Shown here: positions 52,323 through 63,894 of the stretch, piece after piece
Layout: each line of letters starts with the position of its first letter
Numbering within the stretch: the stretch's first letter is position 1
Assembly (NCBI RefSeq): GCF_009834875.1
Contig: NZ_WVHT01000001.1
Span: 372,001-436,000, forward strand
Reading direction: 5' to 3'
DNA: 64,000 nucleotides
DNA from: Hufsiella arboris
Lineage (GTDB): Bacteria; Bacteroidota; Bacteroidia; Sphingobacteriales; Sphingobacteriaceae
Translations under genes and position numbers: made by a program
Notes under the pieces: generated by a model
Database searches by the model: none
The model's input: only the letters and a program-made list of their open reading frames with translations
Told to the model about the DNA's origin: nothing

Positions 52323-54641
52323 TTAGTTTACAATCAGTTCATCCACCAATAACCAGGCTTTGCCGCCCGCGCCATATTCACCTTCGGGAATAATTCCTTT
52401 GTTAACCGCCCTTACTTTAACAAATCTGGCTTCAGTGGCTGGAATAGTTGACCTGATCTTATTTATACCGTTTACCGGGAATTCCTTTTGGCGATACACC
52501 GGCTTATAATCTTTTCCATCCTGAGATAAATAAAACACGAGTTCGGAAGGTTCCCACATTTTCTGCCAATGATACTTTAGGATATTTGTTCCAACCAAAG
52601 TCACTGGCTGGATTGTTCCTAAATCGACCACCGCCTCAAAATCGCTGCCACTAAAGCCATACCATTGGCTATCATTATATCTGTTAGTTCCAGAAACACC
52701 ATTGGTCAAAGCAAGGGTATTCCCTGGATTGAAGTTGCCGGAGGCTTCGTATTTTAGTTTAACTGGTTTACCCGTGGCTTTATGTATTACAAATTGACGC
52801 TGATAGGCTCGCTGTACTTTTAAGCCTCCTTCGAAAAGTGATGCCTTCAATATACACGATTCAGCTATTTTAACCGGGATTTGGTAAATGGCACTTTCAA
52901 TAGCAGGCTCGCTTCCGTCTAAGGTGTAGTGTATTTCCGCGTTTGGACTTGTACTTTGTAATTTCACCAGCGGAATGTTATTAGGCGATTGAATTATGCT
53001 GTCAGTTATTTCATCATAATTAGTCGAATAATTAACAGCCAGCTTCTTTAAAAGCGGCTCGTTTACCCGCACACGTTTTAAAAAATCAGGAAGAGAACGA
53101 TTTGCTTTCGATGTCCATCCCAATTCCGCCAGTGCAAGAAGACGTGGAAAGATCATGTATTCCGCGTGCTCGATAGTTGACATATATTCTGTCCATACAT
53201 TAGCCTGTACCCCTTTAATGTACTTAGCATCTTCGCTGCTCAACACAGCCGGTACAGGTTCGTAGCTATAAATCTTACTTAAGGGCAGATACCCGCCAGC
53301 GGCGAGCGGCTCGTTGGGATTTAATGATTGATAATAGTCTAGGTAAACATATTTTTCCGGTGTCATCACCACATCATGCTTCAGCCTGGCAGCAGCGATG
53401 CCTCCTTCTTCGCCGGTCCAGCTCATAACTGTCGCTCCGGTAGTTAATCCGCCTTCCCGGATTTCGTCCCAGCCGATAATTTTTCTGTTTTTGCTTAGTA
53501 GGTAGTTACTGATGCGCTGTATAAAATAGCTTTGAAGTTCATGCTCATCTTTTAAATGCTGGTCGGAAATTCTCTTTTGGCATTTTGGGCAGGATTTCCA
53601 TCTTGTTTTAGGGCATTCATCGCCGCCTATGTGAATGTATTCCGAAGGAAAAATCGCTATCACTTCGTCCAAAACCTGTTCTAAAAAGTTAAAGGTGTCA
53701 TCGTTGCCGGCACAAAAGACATCGTCAAATATTCCCCAGAATTTTGCGGTTTGATAAGGGCCGCCGTTGCATCCCAGATTTGGATAGGCGGTTAATGCAG
53801 CCGATGCATGGCCGGGCATCTCAATTTCCGGAATCACCGTAATATGTCGTTCCTTCGCGTATCTTACAATTTCGCGGGCATCTTCCTGTGTGTAATATCC
53901 GCCATAGCGTTTCCCGTCGAACTGACGAGGCAATTCTTTTTTGTGCCCGATCAGGGTTTCATCCCGGTAGGCGGAAATTGTCTGCAGTTTCGGAAACCGC
54001 TTGATTTCAATCCGCCATCCCTGGTCATCGGTCAAATGCCAGTGAAACGTGTTGATCTTATACAGTGCCAGAACGTCTATCCATTTTTTTATGGCACTTA
54101 CCGGAAACATATTGCGGCTAACATCCAGGTGCATCCCACGATATGAAAAGCGTGGATAATCCGTTATCGAGCATCCTGGTACAGATACCATTTTATTTGT
54201 TGAAACATGGATTAATTGTATCAGCGTTTGTAATCCATAAAAAACGCCGGCTTCGTCATGACCTGTTAATTCAATAAGCTGCGGGGTAACTGTCAACCGA
54301 TAGCCTTCTTTTTGAGCAGCCAGGTTGCTGTCTATTCGCAGGGAGATGACATTCTTACCAGAAAATGCATTTGATACTGTTAAACTATATCCCGCATAGG
54401 ATTCGACATAACGTTGGAAAAAAACAAGACTCTGCCTGTTAACTCCGGGTTGAAGATTGATGACGGTCGACCTGTTTATCGTAAAACTCCCTGAGCCTAC
54501 AGTAATACTGACGGGCTGAGGAATGACCGATAACAGCGATTTTGATGCCTGTCCGAAGCAGTACTGAGAAGACAGAAAAACAAATAAAACCTTACTTACA
54601 AGCTTTATCAGCGTTCGTTTTGATTTAAGTTTAGACTGCAC
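52323..54641 (-). CDS. Beta-N-acetylhexosaminidase, GH20
   Basis: A 772-residue secreted or outer-membrane glycosidase. The signal peptide is residues 1 to about 31 (CFGQ). The GH20b domain is at about 35-155. The GH20 catalytic barrel is at about 160-500, with FHWHLTDDQGWRIEIKRFPK and the catalytic pair D341-E342 in HIGGDECPKTRW. A chitobiase-type C-terminal domain (IHYTLDGSEPAIES) and a discoidin-like end (about 640-772) follow. It removes terminal GlcNAc/GalNAc from chito-oligosaccharides, glycoproteins or muropeptide sugars. First gene of the operon, divergent from susC. Confidence 0.95.
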   Translation of the reverse strand: MQSKLKSKRTLIKLVSKVLFVFLSSQYCFGQASKSLLSVIPQPVSITVGSGSFTINRSTVINLQPGVNRQSLVFFQRYVESYAGYSLTVSNAFSGKNVISLRIDSNLAAQKEGYRLTVTPQLIELTGHDEAGVFYGLQTLIQLIHVSTNKMVSVPGCSITDYPRFSYRGMHLDVSRNMFPVSAIKKWIDVLALYKINTFHWHLTDDQGWRIEIKRFPKLQTISAYRDETLIGHKKELPRQFDGKRYGGYYTQEDAREIVRYAKERHITVIPEIEMPGHASAALTAYPNLGCNGGPYQTAKFWGIFDDVFCAGNDDTFNFLEQVLDEVIAIFPSEYIHIGGDECPKTRWKSCPKCQKRISDQHLKDEHELQSYFIQRISNYLLSKNRKIIGWDEIREGGLTTGATVMSWTGEEGGIAAARLKHDVVMTPEKYVYLDYYQSLNPNEPLAAGGYLPLSKIYSYEPVPAVLSSEDAKYIKGVQANVWTEYMSTIEHAEYMIFPRLLALAELGWTSKANRSLPDFLKRVRVNEPLLKKLAVNYSTNYDEITDSIIQSPNNIPLVKLQSTSPNAEIHYTLDGSEPAIESAIYQIPVKIAESCILKASLFEGGLKVQRAYQRQFVIHKATGKPVKLKYEASGNFNPGNTLALTNGVSGTNRYNDSQWYGFSGSDFEAVVDLGTIQPVTLVGTNILKYHWQKMWEPSELVFYLSQDGKDYKPVYRQKEFPVNGINKIRSTIPATEARFVKVRAVNKGIIPEGEYGAGGKAWLLVDELIVN

Positions 54642-54970
54642 CCGGCGAGTTTAACAGGTTAATACTGCAAGCAAGATAACAAATTTTCCGAGCCGATATC
54701 TCCGCCGCCTAACTGCTTTTATTATCCAACGTTTCGCCGATGGCGCCTGGTAATTTTTTTGTTACCATTCTTTAAGTCGATTAAATCATTAATCTGCTTA
54801 GCAGCCACTAATCAGTCATTTATCATTGATTAGTCCCATCAGTTACTTTACCTCCCTCGCAGTGTTCATTTTCATAACATGCACTTAAACTGCAGTTAAT
54901 ATGCAGTTTAAAACTTGCGCCCGATTTTAAATGCCCATACCGTCAATCAGCCGGTAAAAAACAAAAAAAT
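54642..54970. promoter_or_regulatory. Divergent control region between GH20 and susC with two inverted repeats
   Basis: 329 bases with no gene. Two palindromes stand out: ACTAATCA-12-TGATTAGT (54807-54834) and TTAAACTGCA-7-TGCAGTTTAA (54885-54911), the latter a perfect 10-base repeat 59 bases before the susC start. Both look like operators. No standard TTTG/TAnnTTTG promoter pair was found in either direction. Confidence 0.55.
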
Positions 54971-57900
54971 ATGGAGATTAATTTTACTTACTTCTCAAAG
55001 AAAAGTCATTTCAAAAGGCTAAAACGGCCTGGGATTTCGCTTCTCTTTTCCCTAATGGCGATCACATTTACTGCACTGCTGCCGAAAAATGTGAATGCAC
55101 AAACCGATGTACTAACCGTTAAAGGCGTTGTGGTTGACGACCTTAGCAATGATCCGCTGCCCGGAGTGAGTATCGCTGATGCTCAGAAAAAAAATCTTGG
55201 AACCACTAATTCCAATGGCGAATTTACCATAAGAACCAGCAAAGGTTCGGAGATAACTTTCAGCTATCTCGGTTACAATGCGCTGTCAAAAAACTTCGTT
55301 TCCGCTCAGGAAAAAGTGATTATACGTCTGAAGCCGAAATCAAGTGAACTCACTGAAGTCGTAGTAACTGCCCTAGGTATTAAGCGTGATGAAAAATCGC
55401 TTGGCTATGCCAACACCGTTGTCAACGGCCAACAACTAACGGATGCACCATCGGCAAACTGGACGGACGCTCTGTCGGGTAAAGTTGCCGGGCTGAACAT
55501 GATCCGCTCGAACAGCGGTCCAACCGGATCAAACAAAATCATTCTGCGCGGAGAAAATAACCTAACCGGTGAGAACGAAGCCCTGATTGTTGTCGACGGT
55601 GTTGTGATTAACAACGGCAGCGGCCGTCGCTCAGCAAATGACAGCGATAAAGCTTATGGAACCGGCAGCGACAACATGCCGGCCGATTACGGAAGCGGCA
55701 TTAACGATATCAACGCGGAAGATATCGAAAGCGTAAACGTGTTAAAAGGTCCGGCGGCGGCAGCGCTGTATGGGCAGCGTGGAGCTAATGGCGCAATCAT
55801 CATCACAACTAAATCCGGAAGCAAACACAAAGGTTTGGGCATAACGTTCAACTCTAATGCGTCCTTTGAAAGTGTAAACCGCTGGCCGGACCTGCAATTT
55901 GAATACGGCCAGGGCCTCGCGGGAGCCGATTATTACTCGTTCAACAATACCGAAGATGGGGTAAGTACTAAAGGAACAAGCTCGGCTTACGGTCCTAAAT
56001 TCGACGGCCAGATGTTTTACCAGCTTGATCCAGCTACTCAAACCACCGGGGCAACACGGACGCCATGGGTTCCTTACACTGACAAAATTCACGACTATTT
56101 TCAAACCGGACAAACCTATACGAACTCCATCAGCGTTGATGGCGGAACCGACAAAACCAGCGCACGTTTCTCAGCAACTAACGTAACCAATAAATGGATC
56201 ACCCCTAACACCGGCTATAACCGGAACTCGGTATCAATGTCGGTTAACTCTAAGATCAGCGATAAGCTTAATATTGCCGCGAAGGTTGATTATACCAATA
56301 AATGGGCCGACAATCTTCCCGGTGCCGGTTACGGAAATCAATCCATCATGTACTGGTTTATCTTCTGGCAGCCAAATGCGGACCTTGACTGGCTGAAGAA
56401 TTATTGGGTAAACGGAAAAGAAGACAGGCAAATATTCTATCCATACAGCACCTTCCCGGAAAATCCATACGCCGTTGCCTACCAGTTCCTGAACAAAACA
56501 AACCGCAATGGTGTAACGGGGAACGTTCAGGCAAGCTATAACTTTACAAAAGATTTAAGCCTCCAGGTCAGAACATCACTCGATTTTTCTTACGACCAGC
56601 GTTCGCAACAGCGGCCTTACGACTCGGGATCTAAACTACCTAAAGGCTCATACAGAACTCAAAACATTTACTCACAGGAGGCGAGCAGCGATTTCCTGTT
56701 GCGTTATAACAAACAGATCACCCATGATCTAACGCTGACTGCTACCGCTGGTGGGAGCATGCTTAAAAACAATTATAATCGCGACGAGACGAGAGCGGAT
56801 TCTCTGGTATATCCGGGTTCTTATATCTTTTCGAATGCTGCCGGTCCTCTGGCAACTGTACCTTATAAATCAAAATATTCGTTAAACAGCTTTTACGGAC
56901 TACTATCGTTAAATTATCGTGATTACTTATTTTTTGATGCAACTGGTCGCCAGGACTGGAACAGTGTTTTAGCGACGCCGACACGTACCGATGAAGCCGG
57001 TTTCTTTTACCCCTCGTTCAGCGCCAGCTTTATTCCCTCATCAATCTTTACATTACCAAAGGCGATTTCCTATGCCAAGTTGAGAGCATCATACGCCAGC
57101 GTGGGCAGCGGAGGTTTGAACCCGTACACTACCTCATTCAATTATGTTTCTCCCGGAAGTGTTTATTCCGGCGCATTGGTCAATCCGACACTTCTTCCAA
57201 ACGTTAACCTCAGTCCGCTAAGAACCAGCTCGGTGGAAGTTGGTGCAGATGTACGCTTTTTTCAAAGCAGGTTAGGTTTCGATCTTGCACTGTATTCGGG
57301 TACCACCAAAGATCAGATACTTAATCGCGTTGTCGACCGGTCCTCTGGCTATGAAAAGGCCGTTATCAATGCTGGCAAAGTTAATAATAAAGGAATTGAG
57401 CTCGCCGTTAACGGAACACCGATCAAGACAAAAAATGGCTTCAATTGGAACCTTAACCTGACGTTCTCGGCAAACAAAAATAAAATTGAAGAGCTGAGCG
57501 ACTCTACATTGGTACTTCAATACGGACCAACAGGTAACGGACAGATTGTTGCAAAAGTTGGCGGCAGCATGGGCGACATGTATGGAAGAGGCTACCTGCG
57601 CTCGCCAGACGGCCAGATTATTTACGACTCGAAAACCGGGTTCGCAAAACTTTCGGATGATCTGGTTTACCTTGGCAATACCACACCGAAATGGCGCGGC
57701 GGTATAAACAGTTCATTTGGGTATAAACAATTCCGTTTAAACCTGCTGTTTGATGCACAGTTCGGAGCTGTTGCCTATTCCCTGACTAATTATAAACTCG
57801 CCGAACAGGGTAAAACAACGAACACGCTTCCCGGAAGGTACAATGGCATCATCGGAAACGGAGTTATAATGAACGAAGACGGCTCATACCGCCCCAACGA

Positions 57901-58222
57901 TGTGACCGCAACCGATATCGATAACTATTATCGTTCTCATTACGGTATTGACAATGCAGAAGGTAATACATTCTCGACCGACTTTATCAAGTTCAGAGAG
58001 GCGCGTTTCGACTATACACTAGGTAACAAACTAACCAAAAAACTGGGGCTTTCGCGCGCCACGATCGGCGTTTACGGCCGCGATCTGTATATCTGGACAA
58101 AGTGGCCAATCTTTGATCCTGAATTTGGAACACTCGCAGGAAGCGATATCGTAAGAGGATTCGAAACTGCCCAGTTTCCTTCAACCAGAACTTTTGGATT
58201 CAATTTAGTTGTCGGCCTTTAA
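54971..58222 (+). CDS. SusC/RagA-family TonB-linked outer-membrane protein
   Basis: A 1083-residue SusC-type importer. The signal peptide (residues 1 to about 41, ending VNAQ) is followed by a carboxypeptidase-D regulatory-like domain (about 45-125, GVVVDDLSNDPLPGVSI), the SusC-type linker (VVVTALGIKRDEKSLGYA), the plug (about 150-270, VLKGPAAAALYGQRGANGAI) and the barrel. It transports oligosaccharides or peptides captured by the SusD lipoprotein coded 12 bases downstream. Its link with GH20 in the divergent operon suggests an amino-sugar glycan substrate. Confidence 0.96.
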   Translation: MEINFTYFSKKSHFKRLKRPGISLLFSLMAITFTALLPKNVNAQTDVLTVKGVVVDDLSNDPLPGVSIADAQKKNLGTTNSNGEFTIRTSKGSEITFSYLGYNALSKNFVSAQEKVIIRLKPKSSELTEVVVTALGIKRDEKSLGYANTVVNGQQLTDAPSANWTDALSGKVAGLNMIRSNSGPTGSNKIILRGENNLTGENEALIVVDGVVINNGSGRRSANDSDKAYGTGSDNMPADYGSGINDINAEDIESVNVLKGPAAAALYGQRGANGAIIITTKSGSKHKGLGITFNSNASFESVNRWPDLQFEYGQGLAGADYYSFNNTEDGVSTKGTSSAYGPKFDGQMFYQLDPATQTTGATRTPWVPYTDKIHDYFQTGQTYTNSISVDGGTDKTSARFSATNVTNKWITPNTGYNRNSVSMSVNSKISDKLNIAAKVDYTNKWADNLPGAGYGNQSIMYWFIFWQPNADLDWLKNYWVNGKEDRQIFYPYSTFPENPYAVAYQFLNKTNRNGVTGNVQASYNFTKDLSLQVRTSLDFSYDQRSQQRPYDSGSKLPKGSYRTQNIYSQEASSDFLLRYNKQITHDLTLTATAGGSMLKNNYNRDETRADSLVYPGSYIFSNAAGPLATVPYKSKYSLNSFYGLLSLNYRDYLFFDATGRQDWNSVLATPTRTDEAGFFYPSFSASFIPSSIFTLPKAISYAKLRASYASVGSGGLNPYTTSFNYVSPGSVYSGALVNPTLLPNVNLSPLRTSSVEVGADVRFFQSRLGFDLALYSGTTKDQILNRVVDRSSGYEKAVINAGKVNNKGIELAVNGTPIKTKNGFNWNLNLTFSANKNKIEELSDSTLVLQYGPTGNGQIVAKVGGSMGDMYGRGYLRSPDGQIIYDSKTGFAKLSDDLVYLGNTTPKWRGGINSSFGYKQFRLNLLFDAQFGAVAYSLTNYKLAEQGKTTNTLPGRYNGIIGNGVIMNEDGSYRPNDVTATDIDNYYRSHYGIDNAEGNTFSTDFIKFREARFDYTLGNKLTKKLGLSRATIGVYGRDLYIWTKWPIFDPEFGTLAGSDIVRGFETAQFPSTRTFGFNLVVGL

Positions 58223-58233
58223 TCTCAAAAACA

Positions 58234-59757
58234 ATGAAAAGAACACTATATAAAGTAATTCTATCCACGGCGATGTTGGCTGCTGCTGCAATGAGCTCGT
58301 GTAAAAAGGATTTCACAGAAATCAATACGGATCCCAACGGGACACCAAATGCACTTCCTTCGCAGTTGCTTGCTCCTGCATTGGTAAATACGTTAACCTA
58401 TAACATGATCCGTAACCGGAATTTCAACAATGAGCTGATGCAGGTGACCGTTGATATGACCGATGCGGAAGGTGCCAACTTTCGTTACGATATCCGGAAA
58501 AACCAGGCCGATTATCTTTGGAACGGATGGTATAGTCAGCTAACCAATTTAAAAGATCTATATGCTTCAGCAAGCAGGCCTGAAGTAAATGATAAATCGT
58601 ATATGGGTATCTCACTGATTTTGCAGTCATGGATATTCTCGATGCTAACGGATACCTATGGCGACATTCCATATTCCGAGGCTATAAAAGGCAGATCTGA
58701 TTTAAATTTCGAGCCCAAGTTTGACAAACAGAAAGACATCTACCTGGACATCTTCAAACAGCTTGAAACTGCAAATACTTTGTTAACAGCGGCGACGAAT
58801 GTTACAGCTAATTCTGATCCTGTTTATGGCGGCAATGTTACTAAATGGCGCAAATTCGGCAATTCTTTGTATCTGCGTCTCCTTCTGAGATTATCCGGAA
58901 AAAAAGAAGTTTCTGCAGATATGATCGCCAAGATTAAAGAAATCGTCGACACAAATGCTGCTAATTATCCTATCATGGCCAGCAACGACGAGTCGGCGAT
59001 CTTAAAATGGACAGGTACAGCGCCGTACACATCACCATACGTTGGCGTGCGCGTACAGGATTTTAGAGCTATCGCTATTGCAGATTTCTTCATCGACCAC
59101 CTGGTAGCCTGGAATGATCCTCGTATCAGTATTCCGCTGCCTTACGGAAACGGTACAGTAAACCGCTGGTCAATTGCGCCGATTAGCGGCCAGTTTCTGG
59201 GTGTTCCAAGCGGCTATGCGCCGAACAATGCTCCGGCTAAACAATCTTATTTTTATTCATCAGATCAATATCCGCAATCCTTACAGGTAGATCCGATGAC
59301 CGGAATGATCATGAACTATGCCGAACTCCAATTGATCCTCGCGGAAGCCGCTGCCAAGGGATGGATATCTGGTTCAGCCGCTTCTTACTATACAAATGGT
59401 GCTAAAAGCAGTATCACGCAATGGATTCCAACCTGGCCAGAAGACATTAATACCTTTCTTGCCAATGCAGACATCCAGTGGGTTGAGTCGGAAACAATTG
59501 ATCGGAAAATGGAGAAAATTCATCTGCAAAAATATTACGCTACATTTTTAGAAGATCTGGAACAATGGTTTGAATACCGGCGAACCGGACATCCGGTATT
59601 GCCAAAAGGTGCCGGCCTAAAGAATAATGGCGTAATGCCCGCCCGCCTGAACTACCCGATATATGTTCAGTCATCCAACCCTACAAATTATAAAACAGCG
59701 GTCTCAGCACAGGGAACCGACGATATAGCAACACAAGTTTGGTGGCAAAAGCCATAA
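58234..59757 (+). CDS. SusD/RagB-family lipoprotein
   Basis: A 507-residue surface lipoprotein. The lipobox is AMSSCKK, with Cys at about 23. NTDPNGTPNALPSQLLAPAL and later ILQSWIFSMLTDTYGDIPYS are typical SusD-like_2 motifs; a C-terminal FLEDLEQWFEYRRTGHPVLP segment completes the family pattern. It caps the SusC barrel and binds the ligand. Twelve bases after susC. Confidence 0.95.
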   Translation: MKRTLYKVILSTAMLAAAAMSSCKKDFTEINTDPNGTPNALPSQLLAPALVNTLTYNMIRNRNFNNELMQVTVDMTDAEGANFRYDIRKNQADYLWNGWYSQLTNLKDLYASASRPEVNDKSYMGISLILQSWIFSMLTDTYGDIPYSEAIKGRSDLNFEPKFDKQKDIYLDIFKQLETANTLLTAATNVTANSDPVYGGNVTKWRKFGNSLYLRLLLRLSGKKEVSADMIAKIKEIVDTNAANYPIMASNDESAILKWTGTAPYTSPYVGVRVQDFRAIAIADFFIDHLVAWNDPRISIPLPYGNGTVNRWSIAPISGQFLGVPSGYAPNNAPAKQSYFYSSDQYPQSLQVDPMTGMIMNYAELQLILAEAAAKGWISGSAASYYTNGAKSSITQWIPTWPEDINTFLANADIQWVESETIDRKMEKIHLQKYYATFLEDLEQWFEYRRTGHPVLPKGAGLKNNGVMPARLNYPIYVQSSNPTNYKTAVSAQGTDDIATQVWWQKP

Positions 59758-59780
59758 GCTAATAGCAAAGGAGATTCGAA

Positions 59781-61313
59781 ATGAAAAATAAACTATCACT
59801 TATCATATTTTTACTGGCGGCGGCACTTTGCCAAACCGGGTGTAAAAAAGGAAATTATCCCGGCGGAGCTGTCAGCCCTTACCTGGGAATATTTGATTTG
59901 CGCGCACTTTATAAAGGCACGGATATTACACTGAATGAAGATAATATGTATGGATGCAGCAAGTTAACCGGCGTGGTAACATCCGATCATTCAGGCGGAA
60001 ATTTACCTGCCAACCTGCTTATTATGCAGGATAGCCGCAGGCTCGGAAAGATCAGGGGCATCGCGCTTTCCGTTGGAGACGAAGCGACTAAATACGTTCC
60101 CGGCGACTCAATTATCGTTGATATTGTCGGTGCTGTTCTAAAAAGAGAGAATGGTACGCTGCAAGTGTCAAATGTTAAATCAGGAGCTATCAGCAAAGTA
60201 GCTTCTGGAAAGTCTATACCAGTAAATAAGGTAACGGAAAATGCTATTCTCGCTAACCCTGATGCTTACGAAAGCACCTTTGTAGCAATTGTAAAAGCCG
60301 GTTTTAATCCGCTGCCTTCTCCTGAGGATGTATTGTCAGGAAACAAGATCATCAACGATGGGTTTGGAAACATTACGTTGCATACCGAGGCGAAGGCGTC
60401 TTTCGCCAGTACCCCTTTGCCGGTTTTAGCAAATTATTACGGAATAATTTTCACCACGACCGGAGAAAATGGAGCACTAGTACCACAACAGCGCCTCCGT
60501 ACCATTAAAGACTTAGCCGTACTGAGCTCCACTATTGAAATTGCCCCCGTGGTTATTTCTGGCTTTATGGCCGACTTACAGGGTGCCGACGGCAATTACG
60601 AATACATACAATTGATGGCAACCCGTGATATAAACTTTGCGGCGACACCGTTTTCAGTGTTTGTAACAAATAATGCAAATGCCTCTACTCCGACCGGTTA
60701 CCCGGCTAACGGATGGGCAACAGGCGGCCTTCGTACTTATAAATTTAATCTGACATCGGGTACCGCTAAAAAAGGAACTTTCTTCTACGTCGGAGGCACG
60801 GGATTAATGATTAACGGTGCAAATTCGACGAGCATGGCATCATCCAACTGGATCCGGTCCTTTAACTACTCAACCACAAACGGAGATGACGGGGTTGGTA
60901 CGAAAACCTCGGGTTTATTTGCCAATAGCGGAAACGCGTCGGGGGTGGCTGTCTTCCAGGGAACGCAGGTGAACGCAGCCACTAAGCCTGTCGATGTGAT
61001 TTTCGTAGCAACAGGTGGCAGCTTATTTACCGCAGGTCCGCCGGCGGTTGGCTACCGGATTACCAATAACGACTGGTATGATGTCAAGAATCCAATCACT
61101 TTAACAGATCAGCCGTTTTACAGCAGCGGTACAAACACTCTGCATCTCGACTATACCACACCTGCTGATGCAGGATTCTTTAATCAGCTCGGCGGTGAGT
61201 ATAACCCGGCTCTCGGCCGCTGGACGAAAGCCCGCAAACAGAATAACATCCTGTTAACAAAATCTTCCCTTCTTACCGAAATTGAAGGGGAAACTTCAAC
61301 GAAGATTAAATAA
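59781..61313 (+). CDS. DUF5689-type surface lipoprotein
   Basis: A 510-residue lipoprotein (lipobox LCQTGCKK, Cys at about 21). Residues about 35-250 fit DUF5689, an OB-like domain often coded after susD (LRALYKGTDITLNEDNMYGC, then SKLTGVVTSDHSGGNLPANL, and VPGDSIIVDIVGAVL). The second half (about 255-500) resembles a lamin-tail/jelly-roll beta sandwich (MADLQGADGNYEYIQLMATR). Probably a surface glycan-binding protein of the same locus. Its mRNA ends at the terminator at 61328. Confidence 0.85.
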   Translation: MKNKLSLIIFLLAAALCQTGCKKGNYPGGAVSPYLGIFDLRALYKGTDITLNEDNMYGCSKLTGVVTSDHSGGNLPANLLIMQDSRRLGKIRGIALSVGDEATKYVPGDSIIVDIVGAVLKRENGTLQVSNVKSGAISKVASGKSIPVNKVTENAILANPDAYESTFVAIVKAGFNPLPSPEDVLSGNKIINDGFGNITLHTEAKASFASTPLPVLANYYGIIFTTTGENGALVPQQRLRTIKDLAVLSSTIEIAPVVISGFMADLQGADGNYEYIQLMATRDINFAATPFSVFVTNNANASTPTGYPANGWATGGLRTYKFNLTSGTAKKGTFFYVGGTGLMINGANSTSMASSNWIRSFNYSTTNGDDGVGTKTSGLFANSGNASGVAVFQGTQVNAATKPVDVIFVATGGSLFTAGPPAVGYRITNNDWYDVKNPITLTDQPFYSSGTNTLHLDYTTPADAGFFNQLGGEYNPALGRWTKARKQNNILLTKSSLLTEIEGETSTKIK

Positions 61314-61327
61314 CAGTGTTTTTTAAT

Positions 61328-61360
61328 AAAAAAAGCGGGTGCTAGCAGTCCGCTTTTTTT
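61328..61360. terminator. Bidirectional terminator
   Basis: AAAAAAAGCGG pairs with CCGCTTTTTTT around an 11-base loop. It lies 14 bases after the DUF5689 gene and 14 bases from the end of the convergent acyltransferase gene, so it serves both. Confidence 0.85.
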
Positions 61361-61374
61361 GTTTGGATTCAACC

Positions 61375-62459
61375 CTATACACTTTTTGCCATCCTGTTTT
61401 TCAGGTATTTCCGAATTGGGATGTCTAAAAATATCATTGTAAAATATGCCAGCCCGATCAGCAGGACAGCGCCTGCTAACATAATTAACGTCATTAAATT
61501 CATCGAAGGCTTCGTTTTCTCTACATAGCTCATAAAAATCCATATAAACGGATAATGAACCATATATAAAGGATAGGATATTTCGCCTGAGAAACGACAA
61601 AGCTTTGCAAGCACCGGCCTTAAACGTGCCCCCGAACCAAGGGCAACCAAAAAAGGAAAATAGAAAAGTACAATTAACGGATCTGCAATCCAGTTGGTTT
61701 TATCGGAATAAGGGATTAAAAAAGCAATGATCAGCAAAACTCCTACAGAAAGAAAACCGAGGCTATTTTTAATAATCCAGTTGGAACGGTAAACCAGCAT
61801 TCCTATCAGAAAAGAGTAAAACACCCGTATACCTCCACCTGTTATATTTTCTCCGCTCCATCCCACACCCAGGTTTCCCGACTTATGAGCCTCATAGCAA
61901 ATTGCAAGCGCAGCAATCACTGTTAAAATCCACAAGGCTTTATTTCGCAATTTAACAAGCACCAGCGCATAAACAATATTGGCCACGTACTCCCAAAACA
62001 ATGACCACGCTGGCGGATTAAGATGAAAAAGATTGTAGTACCGTTCAGGCACGATCGGGTAAGGGATCATCAGGCAGGACGCTATGAACATGGCTACGAT
62101 TTTCCCGGAATAGGCCTGGTAAAGATTACTGAAAGGGTCAAATAAAATGCCAGTAAGCCAATAACAGACCCGATAATGACCAGTGGATGTAACCGGATAA
62201 GTCTTAGTTTAAGAAATGCCAAAACACCTATTTTTTTTAGCCTGGTGTCATAAGCGTAAGCAATTACAAAACCCGATAAGCAAAAGAAAAAATCGACGGC
62301 CAGGTAAGCATGCGCGATAAAACTTTTGGTATAATCCGGAACGGCAATTTCCATAAAATGAAAGATCACCACCGCAACTGCGGCAACACCTCTCAGTCCA
62401 TCTAAAATTTCAAAATGCTGCTTCGTTTTTAAAAGATCTGCCCCTGTTTCTTTAATCAT
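61375..62459 (-). pseudogene. Acyltransferase-3 membrane protein, split by a frameshift
   Basis: An acyltransferase-3 (OafA/NolL-type) gene in two frames. The N-terminal part (62459 to about 62150) has FEILDGLRGVAAVAVVIFHF, AYLAVDFFFCLSGFVIAYAY and LIRLHPLVIIGSVIGLL. The C-terminal part (from about 62149 down to 61375) continues with GILFDPFSNLYQAYSGKIVA, NPPAWSLFWEYVANI and further spans. Adding one G near 62150 would restore a continuous protein of about 361 residues, normal for the family. So it is either a fresh pseudogene or a sequencing error. The start at 62459 is supported by a TAnnTTTG element just upstream. The product would O-acetylate a surface glycan. Confidence 0.85.
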
Positions 62460-62463
62460 CCGG

Positions 62464-62471
62464 CAAAAATA
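62464..62471 (-). promoter_or_regulatory. -7 element (TATTTTTG) of the acyltransferase gene
   Basis: TATTTTTG on the minus strand fits TAnnTTTG and lies 4 bases before the ATG at 62459, the same close spacing as at hisS. This favours 62459 over the in-frame ATGs further upstream (62489) and suggests a leaderless transcript. Confidence 0.5.
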
Positions 62472-62619
62472 GAAAAGCATTTTTCTCAATCCAGTATATG
62501 CGGTACCTTGAGAAAAAAAATCGACAAGATGATACTAATCGAGGAAGTTACCGCGATCGTATCGCCTGTGAAATGGCTTATAGCAGCTACAGGAAATGCC
62601 AACGTTATTTAAACGATGT

Positions 62620-63845
<1,226 letters not shown>

Positions 63846-63894
63846 TCATTGCCTAGGTCCGAATAATTTAAAGTGTGAGTATTTCAATTAATAG

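Noticed and set aside
62529-62612. 27-codon plus-strand frame (MILIEEVTAIVSPVKW...)
   Set aside because: Protein-like start, but very short, antisense to nothing useful and without a promoter or family; could be a truncated gene end but cannot be supported.
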